Shown in pieces: positions 1 to 5,601 of a stretch of DNA of 5,601 nt. The notes under the pieces were generated by a model. It was given only the letters and a program-made list of their open reading frames with translations. It did no database searches and was not told where the DNA came from. The stretch spans positions 1-5,601 of the forward strand of contig JALOPC010000119.1 of assembly GCA_025454095.1 (NCBI GenBank), written 5' to 3'. A program made the translations under genes and the position numbers. Origin of the DNA: Syntrophales bacterium. GTDB lineage: Bacteria; Desulfobacterota; Syntrophia; Syntrophales; UBA2192. Positions within the stretch are counted from its first letter, which is position 1; each line of letters opens with the position of its first letter.

Positions 1-150
1 CTCGAGGACGAAACACCGACCCCCCGCATCCTCGACCACGGTCCTCGAGAGGGACCGCTCGGGGCTGCCTGCCGGCGCCAGCTCCGGCCGCTCGGCCTTG
101 AACTCCATATTCCAGTGTCGAAGGACATCCACCAGCAGGTTGCGATTCAT
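1..150 (-). CDS. Phosphotransferase-like protein, N-terminal fragment
   Basis: An open frame starts at the ATG at 150-148 and runs without a stop off the left edge, giving the first 50 residues only. It begins MNRNLLVDVLRHWNMEF and ends with RTVVEDAGGRCFVLE. The pattern of a short helical start, then an SPERSLSRTVVE strand, then a 'G-R-x-F-V-L-E' strand resembles the N-terminal lobe of APH/homoserine-kinase-type phosphotransferases, where the last strand would carry the ATP-contacting segment. The catalytic loop lies outside the window, so the enzymatic role is an inference from weak resemblance. A purine stretch (GTAGAGAGA) a few bases before the ATG could serve as a ribosome binding site. 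It is on the same strand as the upstream run but separated by 112 bp containing a hairpin and a palindromic repeat, so it may be a separate transcription unit. It could also be an unrelated hypothetical protein. Confidence 0.6.
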   Translation of the reverse strand, partial: MNRNLLVDVLRHWNMEFKAERPELAPAGSPERSLSRTVVEDAGGRCFVLE

Positions 151-174
151 GAATTCTCTCTACGAAAGAAACTA

Positions 175-222
175 AAATCCCCCTTGCATCCCCCTTTGAA
201 AAAGGGGGAACGAGGGGGATTT
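175..222. repeat. 48-bp nested palindromic repeat (AAATCCCCCT family)
   Basis: The element is bounded by a perfect 10-bp inverted repeat, AAATCCCCCT at 175-184 and AGGGGGATTT at 213-222. Inside it is a second perfect 9-bp stem, TCCCCCTTT at 189-197 and AAAGGGGGA at 201-209, closed by a 3-nt loop; unpaired 4-nt and 3-nt stretches separate the two stems. Palindromes with these AAATCCCCC/GGGGGATTT ends are, to my knowledge, dispersed in many copies in deltaproteobacterial and some other genomes, and often give spurious translated peptides containing NPPRSPFFKGG, which occurs here on the minus strand. It lies between two minus-strand genes. Read on that strand the stem is followed by TTTTAGTTTCTTT, so it might also end transcription of the upstream run. 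The surrounding 155-245 stretch is visibly richer in A and T than the flanking genes. Confidence 0.85.
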
Positions 223-244
223 GTAGCCTTGTTGTTTGCTGCTT

Positions 245-261
245 GCGGCTTGTTGAGCCGC
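245..261 (-). other. Small GC-rich hairpin just after a stop codon
   Basis: GCGGCT (245-250) and AGCCGC (256-261) form a perfect 6-bp stem with a 5-nt loop, one base beyond the stop codon (265-263) of the membrane-protein gene. On the minus strand it is followed by AAGCAGCAAACAACAAGG, with no run of T, so it does not qualify as a standard intrinsic terminator by itself. It could stabilise the 3' end of the transcript or be incidental in GC-rich DNA. Confidence 0.4.
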
Positions 262-262
262 G

Positions 263-670
263 TCATCGATTCGTCCATTTCATCCACGCGGCCGCCGTCC
301 AGCCCCAGACGGCATTGAAGAGGATGACGAAGGCGGGCGTCCACATCCCGAGATCGAGGCCCATCAATCCCTTGCCGAGGCGAAGCGGGAAGATCACGAA
401 GAGCTGAACGAGGGTGGGACCGATGCTGAAGAACAGGCCGCGCAGGAAGACGTTTTTCTCCCACAGCGGGACGACGAACAGCAGGCCCCAGATCCCGCCC
501 CACACAATCCTCGGGTAGATCCACGCCGGCGTCATCGGGGCCGAGAGGCTCACGCCGAGCGCCGCCGTGAGGCCGTACTTCACGGCAAGCCAGAGGCACA
601 GGCTGTTGACGAGCCCGCCCAGCGCCCCGGCGCTGAAGGCGAGGGTCAGGGTTCTCGCGAATTTTCTCAT
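263..670 (-). CDS. Conserved-looking 135-aa integral membrane protein, function unknown
   Basis: The protein starts at the ATG at 670-668, has GGGGAG as a good ribosome binding site about 5 nt upstream, and ends at TGA 265-263. It has a short basic N-terminus (MRKFAR) followed by about four hydrophobic segments, near residues 8-30, 54-70, 77-95 and 108-130. The loops contain PMTPAWIYPR (45-54), and the protein ends in a basic KWTNR. The organisation indicates an inner-membrane protein with small loops and no visible enzymatic motif; I do not recognise a named family. Its ATG overlaps the stop codon of the upstream Smr gene (shared ATGA), which predicts translational coupling and that both belong to one transcript. 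It is the last gene before a hairpin and a palindromic repeat, so probably the end of the operon. Confidence 0.85.
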   Translation of the reverse strand: MRKFARTLTLAFSAGALGGLVNSLCLWLAVKYGLTAALGVSLSAPMTPAWIYPRIVWGGIWGLLFVVPLWEKNVFLRGLFFSIGPTLVQLFVIFPLRLGKGLMGLDLGMWTPAFVILFNAVWGWTAAAWMKWTNR

Positions 671-1374
671 GTCTGCTCCCCGGTTGTGGATTTTTTGTGG
701 CGTTTCGTGACGGGCCTCGTCCGCAGCAGCAGATAGGTCGCCCCGGCCCCGCCGTCGCAGAGCCTCGCGCTCGAGTAGGCGATCACCCACTTGCGCCAGG
801 GCCCCCGCGTCAGCCACTCGGTCACCTTGGCCTTCAGGACCGGCTCGCCCTGCGAGGAAAGCCCCCTGCCGTGGATGACGAGAAGCGAGCGGCGGTTCCG
901 GATCACAGAGTCGCGGAGGAAATCCTCGAAGGCGATGCGGGCCTCCTCGACGCCCATGCCGTGCAGATCGATGTGGGCCTGTATGGAGAACTCTCCCCGG
1001 TGCAGGCGCTCGGCCATCTTCGGACTCACCCGGTAGCCCGTCCCCTCGATGTACTCGGGCGTGTCGGCCACCACAAAACCCCGGCCGGAGGCGATGAGAG
1101 CCTTCATCCCTTCCACGGCATCCTCCCCTGCGGCCTTCGGCGCCGAGCCCGCCGGTGGCGGCGCCCCCCGCCCCTCTTCCCGTTGCGGGCCGCTCACGGG
1201 GCGGATGCCCTCCATGGCTCGGAGAAAGCACTCCCTCTCCACCTCCGGGTCGTCCGCCGCGGGCCGGGCGACGGGCTTTTCCGGCTCCTTCGTCCCGGCG
1301 GCAGGGGTTTCCTTGAGACGGGATTTCAGTCCCTTGAAGGGTTGATGCCCAAACGATGTCCGATTCGGTTCCAC
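667..1374 (-). CDS. Smr-domain protein (MutS2 C-terminal-like; SmrA/SmrB type)
   Basis: The C-terminal part (about residues 130-220) is a stand-alone Smr domain. It shows the diagnostic DLHG (136-139), HGRG (168-171) and a final AY...DGGAGATYLLLR block (D207-A212 core), in the order seen in SmrA and SmrB proteins. An upstream FLRAMEGIRPVS segment (50-61) matches the short conserved stretch that precedes the domain in those proteins, and the residues between are low-complexity, rich in P, A and E. Smr domains bind nucleic acid and many have endonuclease activity; bacterial SmrB is known to cut mRNA at collided ribosomes, but which role applies here cannot be told. No ATG is available between the upstream FmdB stop and the domain; the GTG at 1374-1372 gives 235 aa and a 25-bp spacing, with only a modest ribosome binding site (GGAACGGA). 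The frame stays open further upstream, inside the FmdB gene, so the exact start is uncertain. The stop overlaps the next gene's ATG. Confidence 0.88.
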   Translation of the reverse strand: MEPNRTSFGHQPFKGLKSRLKETPAAGTKEPEKPVARPAADDPEVERECFLRAMEGIRPVSGPQREEGRGAPPPAGSAPKAAGEDAVEGMKALIASGRGFVVADTPEYIEGTGYRVSPKMAERLHRGEFSIQAHIDLHGMGVEEARIAFEDFLRDSVIRNRRSLLVIHGRGLSSQGEPVLKAKVTEWLTRGPWRKWVIAYSSARLCDGGAGATYLLLRTRPVTKRHKKSTTGEQT

Positions 1375-1399
1375 GGTCCGTTCCGGCTGCCGACCCGTT

Positions 1400-1891
1400 T
1401 CAGAGGTCGTAGAGTGTTTCGTCGACCGACGGCCGAAGGCCCTTTTTCCCCCGGACGGCCTTCTTGGCCAGGGAGAAGAGATCCTCGTCCCCGAGGGAAT
1501 CCCCCATCTCCTCCTCGATCCGGTCCGGGTCCTCCCCCTTCTCCATCCGGGCGAGGGCCTCCTCCATCTTCGGCCCGAGGGCAAGCCCCGTGGCGTCCGT
1601 CAATTTCCGCATCAGCCGGGCCGCCTGGCGGGGGTCGTTCTCGTCGAGCCCGTCGGCTTCCCGCGCGATCATCTCCATGGCCTTTTCCATTTTCGACTCG
1701 TCGAGTCCGGCCAGCTCGTCGCCCCCGGCCTCCTCCTTCTTCCCGGAGAGCTTCGCGAAGACCGACATCTGGCGCTGGAGCCTGACCTTCCTGCACTTCG
1801 GGCAGAAGGGGACCTTCTCCGTGTTCACGCTCCGGGAGAAGAAATTGTAGATCGTGTTGCACTTGCGGCAGTAGAATTCGTAGATGGGCAT
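1400..1891 (-). CDS. FmdB-family zinc-ribbon protein with acidic C-terminal extension
   Basis: The N-terminus MPIYEFYCRKC is the signature of the FmdB/CxxC_CxxC_SSSS zinc-ribbon family. Four cysteines, C8, C11, C30 and C33, in two CxxC pairs would bind one zinc ion. The remaining 120 or so residues are charged and helical, with a central NDPRQAARLMRKL motif (near residues 85-97) and an acidic ARMEKGEDPDRIEEEMGD stretch, ending in a basic KKAVRGKKG and then DETLYDL. FmdB proteins were first noted as putative regulators of formamidase genes, but the function of most is unknown; the extended form is something I associate with deltaproteobacteria. The ATG at 1891-1889 is preceded by GAGGTAGG, a strong ribosome binding site. 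It is cytoplasmic, with no signal peptide. It lies 55 bp after the M48 protease gene and 25 bp before the proposed Smr start. Confidence 0.9.
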   Translation of the reverse strand: MPIYEFYCRKCNTIYNFFSRSVNTEKVPFCPKCRKVRLQRQMSVFAKLSGKKEEAGGDELAGLDESKMEKAMEMIAREADGLDENDPRQAARLMRKLTDATGLALGPKMEEALARMEKGEDPDRIEEEMGDSLGDEDLFSLAKKAVRGKKGLRPSVDETLYDL

Positions 1892-1922
1892 GGGGACCTA
1901 CCTCGCCTGATCGTTGAGCATC

Positions 1923-1950
1923 ATTGTAGCGATTCATGGCTCAAAATCAA
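1923..1950 (-). promoter_or_regulatory. Possible internal sigma-70 promoter before the FmdB gene
   Basis: On the minus strand TTGATT (1950-1945) and TACAAT (1928-1923) are separated by 16 bp, matching four and five of six consensus positions. The -35 box overlaps the stop codon of the M48 gene, and the start of transcription would fall about 25 nt before the FmdB ATG. This is the largest gap inside the minus-strand run, which is where a secondary promoter would be expected. The match is moderate and could be chance. Confidence 0.4.
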
Positions 1951-3260
1951 GAGAGCTGTCCGTCTGAACACTGCGAAACCGTTTTGCCGGGCCTCTTCCC
2001 TTCTTCCCCATCCATCGCCTGCAGGCGCGCAACGCGCTCCGCCAGGGGCGGGTGGGAGTAGTAGAAGGCGACGTAGGCCGGGTGGGGGTGGAGGTTGGCC
2101 AGGTTCTCCTTCGCGAGGCGCTTGAGGGCCTCCGCGAGGAACCGCGTTGTGCCGATGAGCCCCAGGGCGAAGCGGTCGGCGTCCCGCTCGTACTTGCGCG
2201 AGACGGCGGCACCCAGCGGGGTGAAGAAGAACGCGGCCGGCTTCAGGACGATCGCCGCGAGCAGCAGCCCCGCGTACGGCACGGGGGCGGCAAAACCGAA
2301 GGTCTCGTAGAGCAGCGGCCAGCCCATGAGCCGGAAGACCAGGTAGAAGCCGACGAAGGTCACGACCTCCATGGCAAGGAGCTGCTTGAACACGTGGCGC
2401 AGTTTCCAGTGGCCGATCTCGTGGGCGAGCACGGAGGCGATCTCGTCGTGGCTGTGGGTCGCGAGGAGCGTGTCGAAGAGCACGATCCGCTTGGAGCGGC
2501 CGAGACCCGTGAAGTAGGCGTTGGAGTGCCGGCTCCGTTTCCCCGCGTCGACCTCGAAGATCCCCTCGGCCCGCAGGCCCGCCTTTTCGGCGAGGGCCAG
2601 GATGCGGTCCCGCAGCGCCTCGTCCTTCACGGGGACGTACGTGTTGAACAGCGGGGCGATCACCAGGGGGTAGAGCCAGATCATGAGCATCTGGAACAGG
2701 GCGAAGAACGCCCAGGCGGCAAGCCACCAGGCCTGCGGCAGCCAGTGGACGAGCGCGAAGAAGGGGATGAACAGCAGGGCCATCAGGACGACGGAGACGG
2801 CCGTCGACTTGGCGAGATCCGCAAGCCAGAGCCCCGGCGTGATCGTGCTGAAGCCGTATTTCTTTTCGATCACGAAGGTGCCGTAGAGGCTGAAGGGGAC
2901 GTCGAGCAGGACGCCCGCCCCGTAGAGGATGCCGAAGAACAGCGTGCCCGACCAGACCGCGTGGAGGCCCAGGGATTCGATTGCGCCGGCCAGCCAGGGC
3001 AGGGCCCCGCCCGCCAGCACGGCCAGCAGGATCGCGTCGTCGGCGAGCGACTCCAGCGAGTGGAAACGCGACGACTCGACGGTGTAGTCGCGCATGCGGG
3101 CCAGGGTCGCGCCGTCGATCTCGTCCCGGAAGGCTTCGGGGACGATGTGCCCGTGCTCGCGCAGGTGGGCGATGTTCATCCGGGCCAGGGCGTACCGGGC
3201 GAGGGCGGCGGCGGCGAACAGGGCGATGAAAGCCCCGAACAGGGCGTTGAACTGGATCAT
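1947..3260 (-). CDS. Ste24-like M48 family membrane zinc metallopeptidase
   Basis: The 437-aa protein has the layout of CAAX protease 1/Ste24-type M48 peptidases. An N-terminal multi-spanning M48_N-like region (hydrophobic near residues 5-25, 74-95, 104-122, 153-172 and 177-205) carries the family's DVPFSLYGTFVIEKKYGFS block at 120-138. The conserved NAYFTGLG (247-254) is followed by the zinc site HEIGH (280-284, ligands H280 and H284, catalytic E281). Two more membrane segments lie near 296-314 and 327-347. The third zinc ligand is expected to be E358 in ERDAD, and YYSHPPLAERV (400-410) is the usual C-terminal motif. All catalytic residues are present, so it should be active in the inner membrane. 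Bacterial relatives such as HtpX act in membrane protein quality control; the CAAX-processing role of the eukaryotic enzyme should not be assumed. The ATG has AGGAAA upstream and starts 17 bp after the ThyX stop. The frame remains open upstream through the neighbouring gene, but the ATG fits the family N-terminus. Confidence 0.95.
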   Translation of the reverse strand: MIQFNALFGAFIALFAAAALARYALARMNIAHLREHGHIVPEAFRDEIDGATLARMRDYTVESSRFHSLESLADDAILLAVLAGGALPWLAGAIESLGLHAVWSGTLFFGILYGAGVLLDVPFSLYGTFVIEKKYGFSTITPGLWLADLAKSTAVSVVLMALLFIPFFALVHWLPQAWWLAAWAFFALFQMLMIWLYPLVIAPLFNTYVPVKDEALRDRILALAEKAGLRAEGIFEVDAGKRSRHSNAYFTGLGRSKRIVLFDTLLATHSHDEIASVLAHEIGHWKLRHVFKQLLAMEVVTFVGFYLVFRLMGWPLLYETFGFAAPVPYAGLLLAAIVLKPAAFFFTPLGAAVSRKYERDADRFALGLIGTTRFLAEALKRLAKENLANLHPHPAYVAFYYSHPPLAERVARLQAMDGEEGKRPGKTVSQCSDGQLS

Positions 3261-3277
3261 GACGTCCGTTTCCTGGG

Positions 3278-4747
3278 TCACGCGGGCGGGAAGGCGTTCC
3301 GGTAGATCTCTGCGAAGCGGTCCTTGCCCCCGGCCATCATGAGGGTCAGCGGCATGGCCTCGCGCCCCAGGGCCAGCATCCGCTCCGTGAGACGGCGGAT
3401 GTCCCACTGGGCGTGGCGGTCGGCCCGGAGCCGCGCGATGTGGTAGAGCTCGCGGGCGTTCATCTTCATGAGGACCCGCTTGCGGTGGGCGTTGGTGAGG
3501 ATGTAGGGCGCCGCCGCGGGCACGGCGCGCCGGATCGCCTCGTAGGTTTCCTCCGAGCGGGCCGCCATCTCGCGGAAGGGCTTCTCCATCCCGATGGCGG
3601 CAATGGAGGGCGGCACGGTCACGTCGAGGGCCGGGTCGTAGTCCTGGCTCACGAGGGTGGCCATCCGGTGCCGCTTGAGCTGCGCAAAGCACGAAGCGCT
3701 CACGGCAAGGTCGAACTGCAGGTCCGCGTTCTCGAACTCCCTCAGCGGGGTGTCCCAGGCCTTCATGCAGCGGAAGGAGGCCTTGAAGAGGCCGGCCCGG
3801 TCTTCGGCGGACAGGGCTGCCGCGGCGCGGCGGCACTCGTCCAGGGGCAGCCGGGAGGCGGCATGGAGGAGCGCGGCGGCGACGAGGGTGTCGGCGTCGG
3901 GGGTTGCCCAGGCGAGGCGGACTTCCTCCACGGGCCCGGCGGCCCGGGGCTGTCCCGCCCGGCCGAGGATCGACCCGGCGATCGCCCGGAGATCGTCCCT
4001 CGTTGCGCAGTCGAACTCCGTGGCCGCCGTGTAGCGGACGAGCGAGGGCGCGATGCCCTTCGTCGCGCCGTAGAGCTGCCGGCTGTACTCCTTCGCCTCG
4101 TCGAGCGGGTGGGCGGCGAGCCGGCGCAGCATGAGCTCGAGGTTGCGCGTGTTGAGCGTCATCCCCAGCTGGGCCTCCGTGGCGAGGCACAGGACGTAGC
4201 GCGCGTCCTCCTTGGCCCAGCCCTCCAGCATGGCGCGGTTGGCGGGGACGGCGGCCAGTTCCCGGTTCTCGTCGAGGACCCAGGGCAGCAGCCCCTCGTA
4301 GAGGCGGTGATAGAATGCGTTCTGGGCCTTGACGGTCCGCGTGAACGTCTCGGCGAGGCCGGCATCGCGGATCTCCCGGGGGACGACGAAGTCGTCCTGC
4401 AGCAGCACGTAGCGCTGGGACTTCTCCGTGTAGGAGCAGAGGCGGAACTTCTCGATTTCCTCGACGAGCAGGCGCGAGACCCCCAGGACGTCGATGTTGA
4501 AGACGGCGTGTTCGGCGATCGAGCTGTGCCCCATGTCGAAGACGATGGACTGGTTCGAGCGCCGCGCCTTTTCCACTTCCCCGCGGGCCGCGGCGCGCAG
4601 CTCGTTGACGGGCGCCGGGTTGCGGCTGATGCGCGCGTAGGCCGCCGAAATCGTCTCGGGCGTGAAGTGCTCCGCTTCGGGGTGCGCGGCCTGGACTTCC
4701 CGGATGGTTTCGTAATCGAGGTTGAACCCGGCGAGGATGATTTTCAC
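3278..4747 (-). CDS. thyX: Double-length flavin-dependent thymidylate synthase (ThyX-like)
   Basis: ThyX makes dTMP from dUMP using FAD, NADPH and methylenetetrahydrofolate. This 489-aa protein is about twice the usual 220-250 aa and appears to hold two ThyX-related halves. The N-terminal half has GHSSIAEH (73-80), GVSRLL (89-94) and CSYTEKSQRY (104-113), corresponding to the SxNExSxRY part of the ThyX motif, but the RHR triplet is replaced by KFR (100-102). The C-terminal half keeps QLKRHR (356-361) and the substrate-binding tail MNARELYHI (429-437) with HAQWDIR (445-451), but its SxNExSxR and GHxSxxEH positions are lost. Long ThyX proteins are known, for example in chlamydiae. The GTG at 4747-4745 is preferred as start: AGAAAGG lies 6 nt upstream and KIILAGFN begins the conserved fold, whereas the upstream in-frame ATG at 4786 abuts the promoter -10 box and would lie before the transcript start. 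It is the first gene of the run. Confidence 0.92.
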   Translation of the reverse strand: MKIILAGFNLDYETIREVQAAHPEAEHFTPETISAAYARISRNPAPVNELRAAARGEVEKARRSNQSIVFDMGHSSIAEHAVFNIDVLGVSRLLVEEIEKFRLCSYTEKSQRYVLLQDDFVVPREIRDAGLAETFTRTVKAQNAFYHRLYEGLLPWVLDENRELAAVPANRAMLEGWAKEDARYVLCLATEAQLGMTLNTRNLELMLRRLAAHPLDEAKEYSRQLYGATKGIAPSLVRYTAATEFDCATRDDLRAIAGSILGRAGQPRAAGPVEEVRLAWATPDADTLVAAALLHAASRLPLDECRRAAAALSAEDRAGLFKASFRCMKAWDTPLREFENADLQFDLAVSASCFAQLKRHRMATLVSQDYDPALDVTVPPSIAAIGMEKPFREMAARSEETYEAIRRAVPAAAPYILTNAHRKRVLMKMNARELYHIARLRADRHAQWDIRRLTERMLALGREAMPLTLMMAGGKDRFAEIYRNAFPPA

Positions 4748-4753
4748 GCGGAG

Positions 4754-4760
4754 CCTTTCT
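4754..4760 (-). promoter_or_regulatory. Ribosome binding site that fixes the thyX GTG start
   Basis: AGAAAGG on the minus strand lies 6 nt before the GTG at 4747-4745, good Shine-Dalgarno spacing. It favours the GTG over the more distant in-frame ATG starts at 4786 and 4882. Confidence 0.6.
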
Positions 4761-4786
4761 TCCCGTTGGGGGCTGGTACGGGCCAT

Positions 4787-4815
4787 TTTATAACAGCATT
4801 TCCCGCACCGGTCAA
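4787..4815 (-). promoter_or_regulatory. Sigma-70 promoter for the thyX-led run
   Basis: On the minus strand TTGACC (4815-4810) and TATAAA (4792-4787) are separated by exactly 17 bp, an almost ideal vegetative promoter. The transcript should begin near 4780 and have a leader of about 33 nt to the GTG. A short symmetric CGGT-TTG-ACCG overlaps the -35 box, which could be an operator half or chance. The A/T-rich -10 stands out clearly in GC-rich DNA. Confidence 0.75.
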
Positions 4816-4957
4816 ACCGCTTTTCGGCGCCCGCGGATCCCTGCAGGAAGGCCGCTGGGGCGTGTTTCGGGTCGTCGGGCAAAAAATAGGGTAGCGTTTT
4901 GGGGAAAATGTGTTACATAAAGACGGCGCGTTTTTTCGACGCTCGCCGGAAACGGGG

Positions 4958-5601
4958 ATGACGCTCAACGAACTCGACGGGGTGGAGATTCTCTCCCTCC
5001 AGGACAACTACATCGACATCACCGCCATGGACGACAGCGACGTCGTCCGGAGGGCCGGGAACGTCCGGGGCGGCGTGATCTGCAACTCCATCCTGGCCGA
5101 GCACGGCTTTTCGGCCCTTGTCCGGTTGAGCCGCGGCGGCCGGACGAGAACGATCCTGTTCGATTTCGGCTTCTCCGAACACGGTTCGGCGTTCAATGCC
5201 GACGCCCTCGACGCGGATTTGCGCCAGGTGGAGGCGCTCGTTCTCTCCCACGGGCACGGCGACCACACGGGCGGCCTGAAGAGGCTGCTTGCGAAGATCG
5301 GCAGGAAGGGCCTCGATCTCGTCCTGCATCCCGGCGCCCTCAAACCCGACCGCTACCTGTCCCGGCGCGGGGTGAAGGATCGTTTCCCCCCGCTTGGCCG
5401 CGAGGATCTGGAGGCGGCGGGCCTGCGCGTCGTGTCGACCCGGGACCCCCTGCCGCTTCTGGGCGGCGACGCCCTGTTCCTCGGCGAGATCCCGCGCACG
5501 ACGCCCTTCGAAAAGGGGGTGCCCCATGCCTTCTTCCTGCAGGACGGGAAGGAGACCCGGGATGCCAACGAGGACGACTCCTCCATCGCGATGCGGCTCA
5601 A
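4958..5601 (+). CDS. Metallo-beta-lactamase-fold hydrolase (COG1237-like), 5' part
   Basis: The first 214 residues are present and the frame is still open at the right edge. The zinc-binding signature SHGHGDHTGG (97-106) gives H98, H100, D102 and H103, preceded by the strand VEALVL and by LFDFGFS (67-73), as in metallo-beta-lactamase proteins. The N-terminus (VEILSLQDNYID, 9-20; NSILAEHGFSALV, 43-55) and LFLGEIPR (173-180) with EDDSSI (205-210) resemble COG1237-type enzymes, related to the archaeal dihydropterin-linked ribofuranosyl synthase. The later zinc ligands would lie beyond the window. Substrate is unknown; a cytoplasmic hydrolase is likely as no signal peptide is seen. The ATG at 4958 fits the start of the conserved region, but its ribosome binding site is weak (CGGGG directly adjoining). 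An in-frame GTG at 4910 with GGGG 5 nt upstream would add 16 residues. The gene diverges from thyX across a 210-bp gap in which I find no convincing plus-strand promoter. Confidence 0.88.
   Translation, partial: MTLNELDGVEILSLQDNYIDITAMDDSDVVRRAGNVRGGVICNSILAEHGFSALVRLSRGGRTRTILFDFGFSEHGSAFNADALDADLRQVEALVLSHGHGDHTGGLKRLLAKIGRKGLDLVLHPGALKPDRYLSRRGVKDRFPPLGREDLEAAGLRVVSTRDPLPLLGGDALFLGEIPRTTPFEKGVPHAFFLQDGKETRDANEDDSSIAMRL

Noticed and set aside
147..599. A 150-codon minus-strand frame ending in the peptide NPPRSPFFKGG
   Set aside because: This is a common spurious translation of the palindromic repeat joined to an out-of-frame reading of the membrane-protein gene.
697..1785. A 362-codon plus-strand open frame opposite the Smr and FmdB genes
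   Set aside because: It spans two well-supported minus-strand genes and their junction and reads as low-complexity R/P/G-rich sequence.
2052..3305. A 417-codon plus-strand open frame opposite the M48 gene
   Set aside because: Antisense shadow of a well-supported protease; its composition is dominated by G, E, V, Q and D and no domain is visible.
1947..4190. A 747-codon minus-strand frame that would fuse thyX-region sequence to the M48 protease
   Set aside because: The part above 3260 is an out-of-frame R/P/G-rich reading of thyX. The protease has a good ATG and ribosome binding site at 3260 and a family-like N-terminus.
4838..4846. Adjacent GGATCC and CTGCAG restriction-site-like sequences suggesting a cloning scar
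   Set aside because: Short GC-rich hexamers are expected by chance and the surrounding sequence is a continuous natural intergenic region.
3413..4894. A 493-codon plus-strand open frame opposite thyX
   Set aside because: It lies antisense to a gene with clear ThyX motifs, is rich in R, G, V and E as expected for the opposite strand of GC-rich coding DNA, and shows no recognisable domain.
4886..4920. A possible plus-strand promoter before the metallo-hydrolase gene (A/T-rich patch with TGTTACATAA)
   Set aside because: The -10 candidate matches only about half the consensus and no TTGACA-like box lies 16-18 bp upstream.

Overview
The window is a GC-rich, densely packed bacterial segment. The protein set (a double-length ThyX-like protein, an FmdB-type zinc ribbon with a long acidic tail, an Smr protein and a COG1237-like metallo-hydrolase) and the palindromic repeat built on AAATCCCCCT suggest a Desulfobacterota ('deltaproteobacterial') genome. 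That assignment is inferred from remembered family resemblance, not from a search.

Layout. Most of the window (263-4747) is one minus-strand gene run, read from right to left. A near-consensus sigma-70 promoter (TTGACC, 17 bp, TATAAA; 4787-4815) precedes a GTG-started ThyX-type protein of 489 aa. It is followed, 17 bp later, by a 437-aa Ste24-like M48 membrane zinc protease. After a 55-bp gap with a possible weaker internal promoter come an FmdB-type zinc-ribbon protein (163 aa), an Smr-domain protein (about 235 aa, likely GTG start) and a 135-aa membrane protein whose ATG overlaps the Smr stop codon. A small hairpin and a 48-bp nested palindromic repeat fill the gap to the last minus-strand gene, a phosphotransferase-like protein of which only the first 50 residues are present. 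On the right, divergently transcribed on the plus strand, is the first 214 residues of a metallo-beta-lactamase-fold hydrolase that runs off the window.

How the genes fit together. The run looks like a housekeeping cluster: thymidylate synthesis, membrane protein quality control, a zinc-ribbon protein, and an Smr protein of probable nucleic-acid role. The tight spacing and one stop-start overlap support co-transcription, but no single pathway links the members. I see no tRNA, rRNA, CRISPR array, transposase, phage gene or recognisable defence system.

The most interesting signal is in the ThyX-like protein. It appears to be two fused ThyX-related halves whose active-site motifs have decayed in complementary ways: the N-terminal half keeps the SxTExSxRY part but has lost RHR, and the C-terminal half keeps RHR and the substrate-binding tail but has lost the rest.
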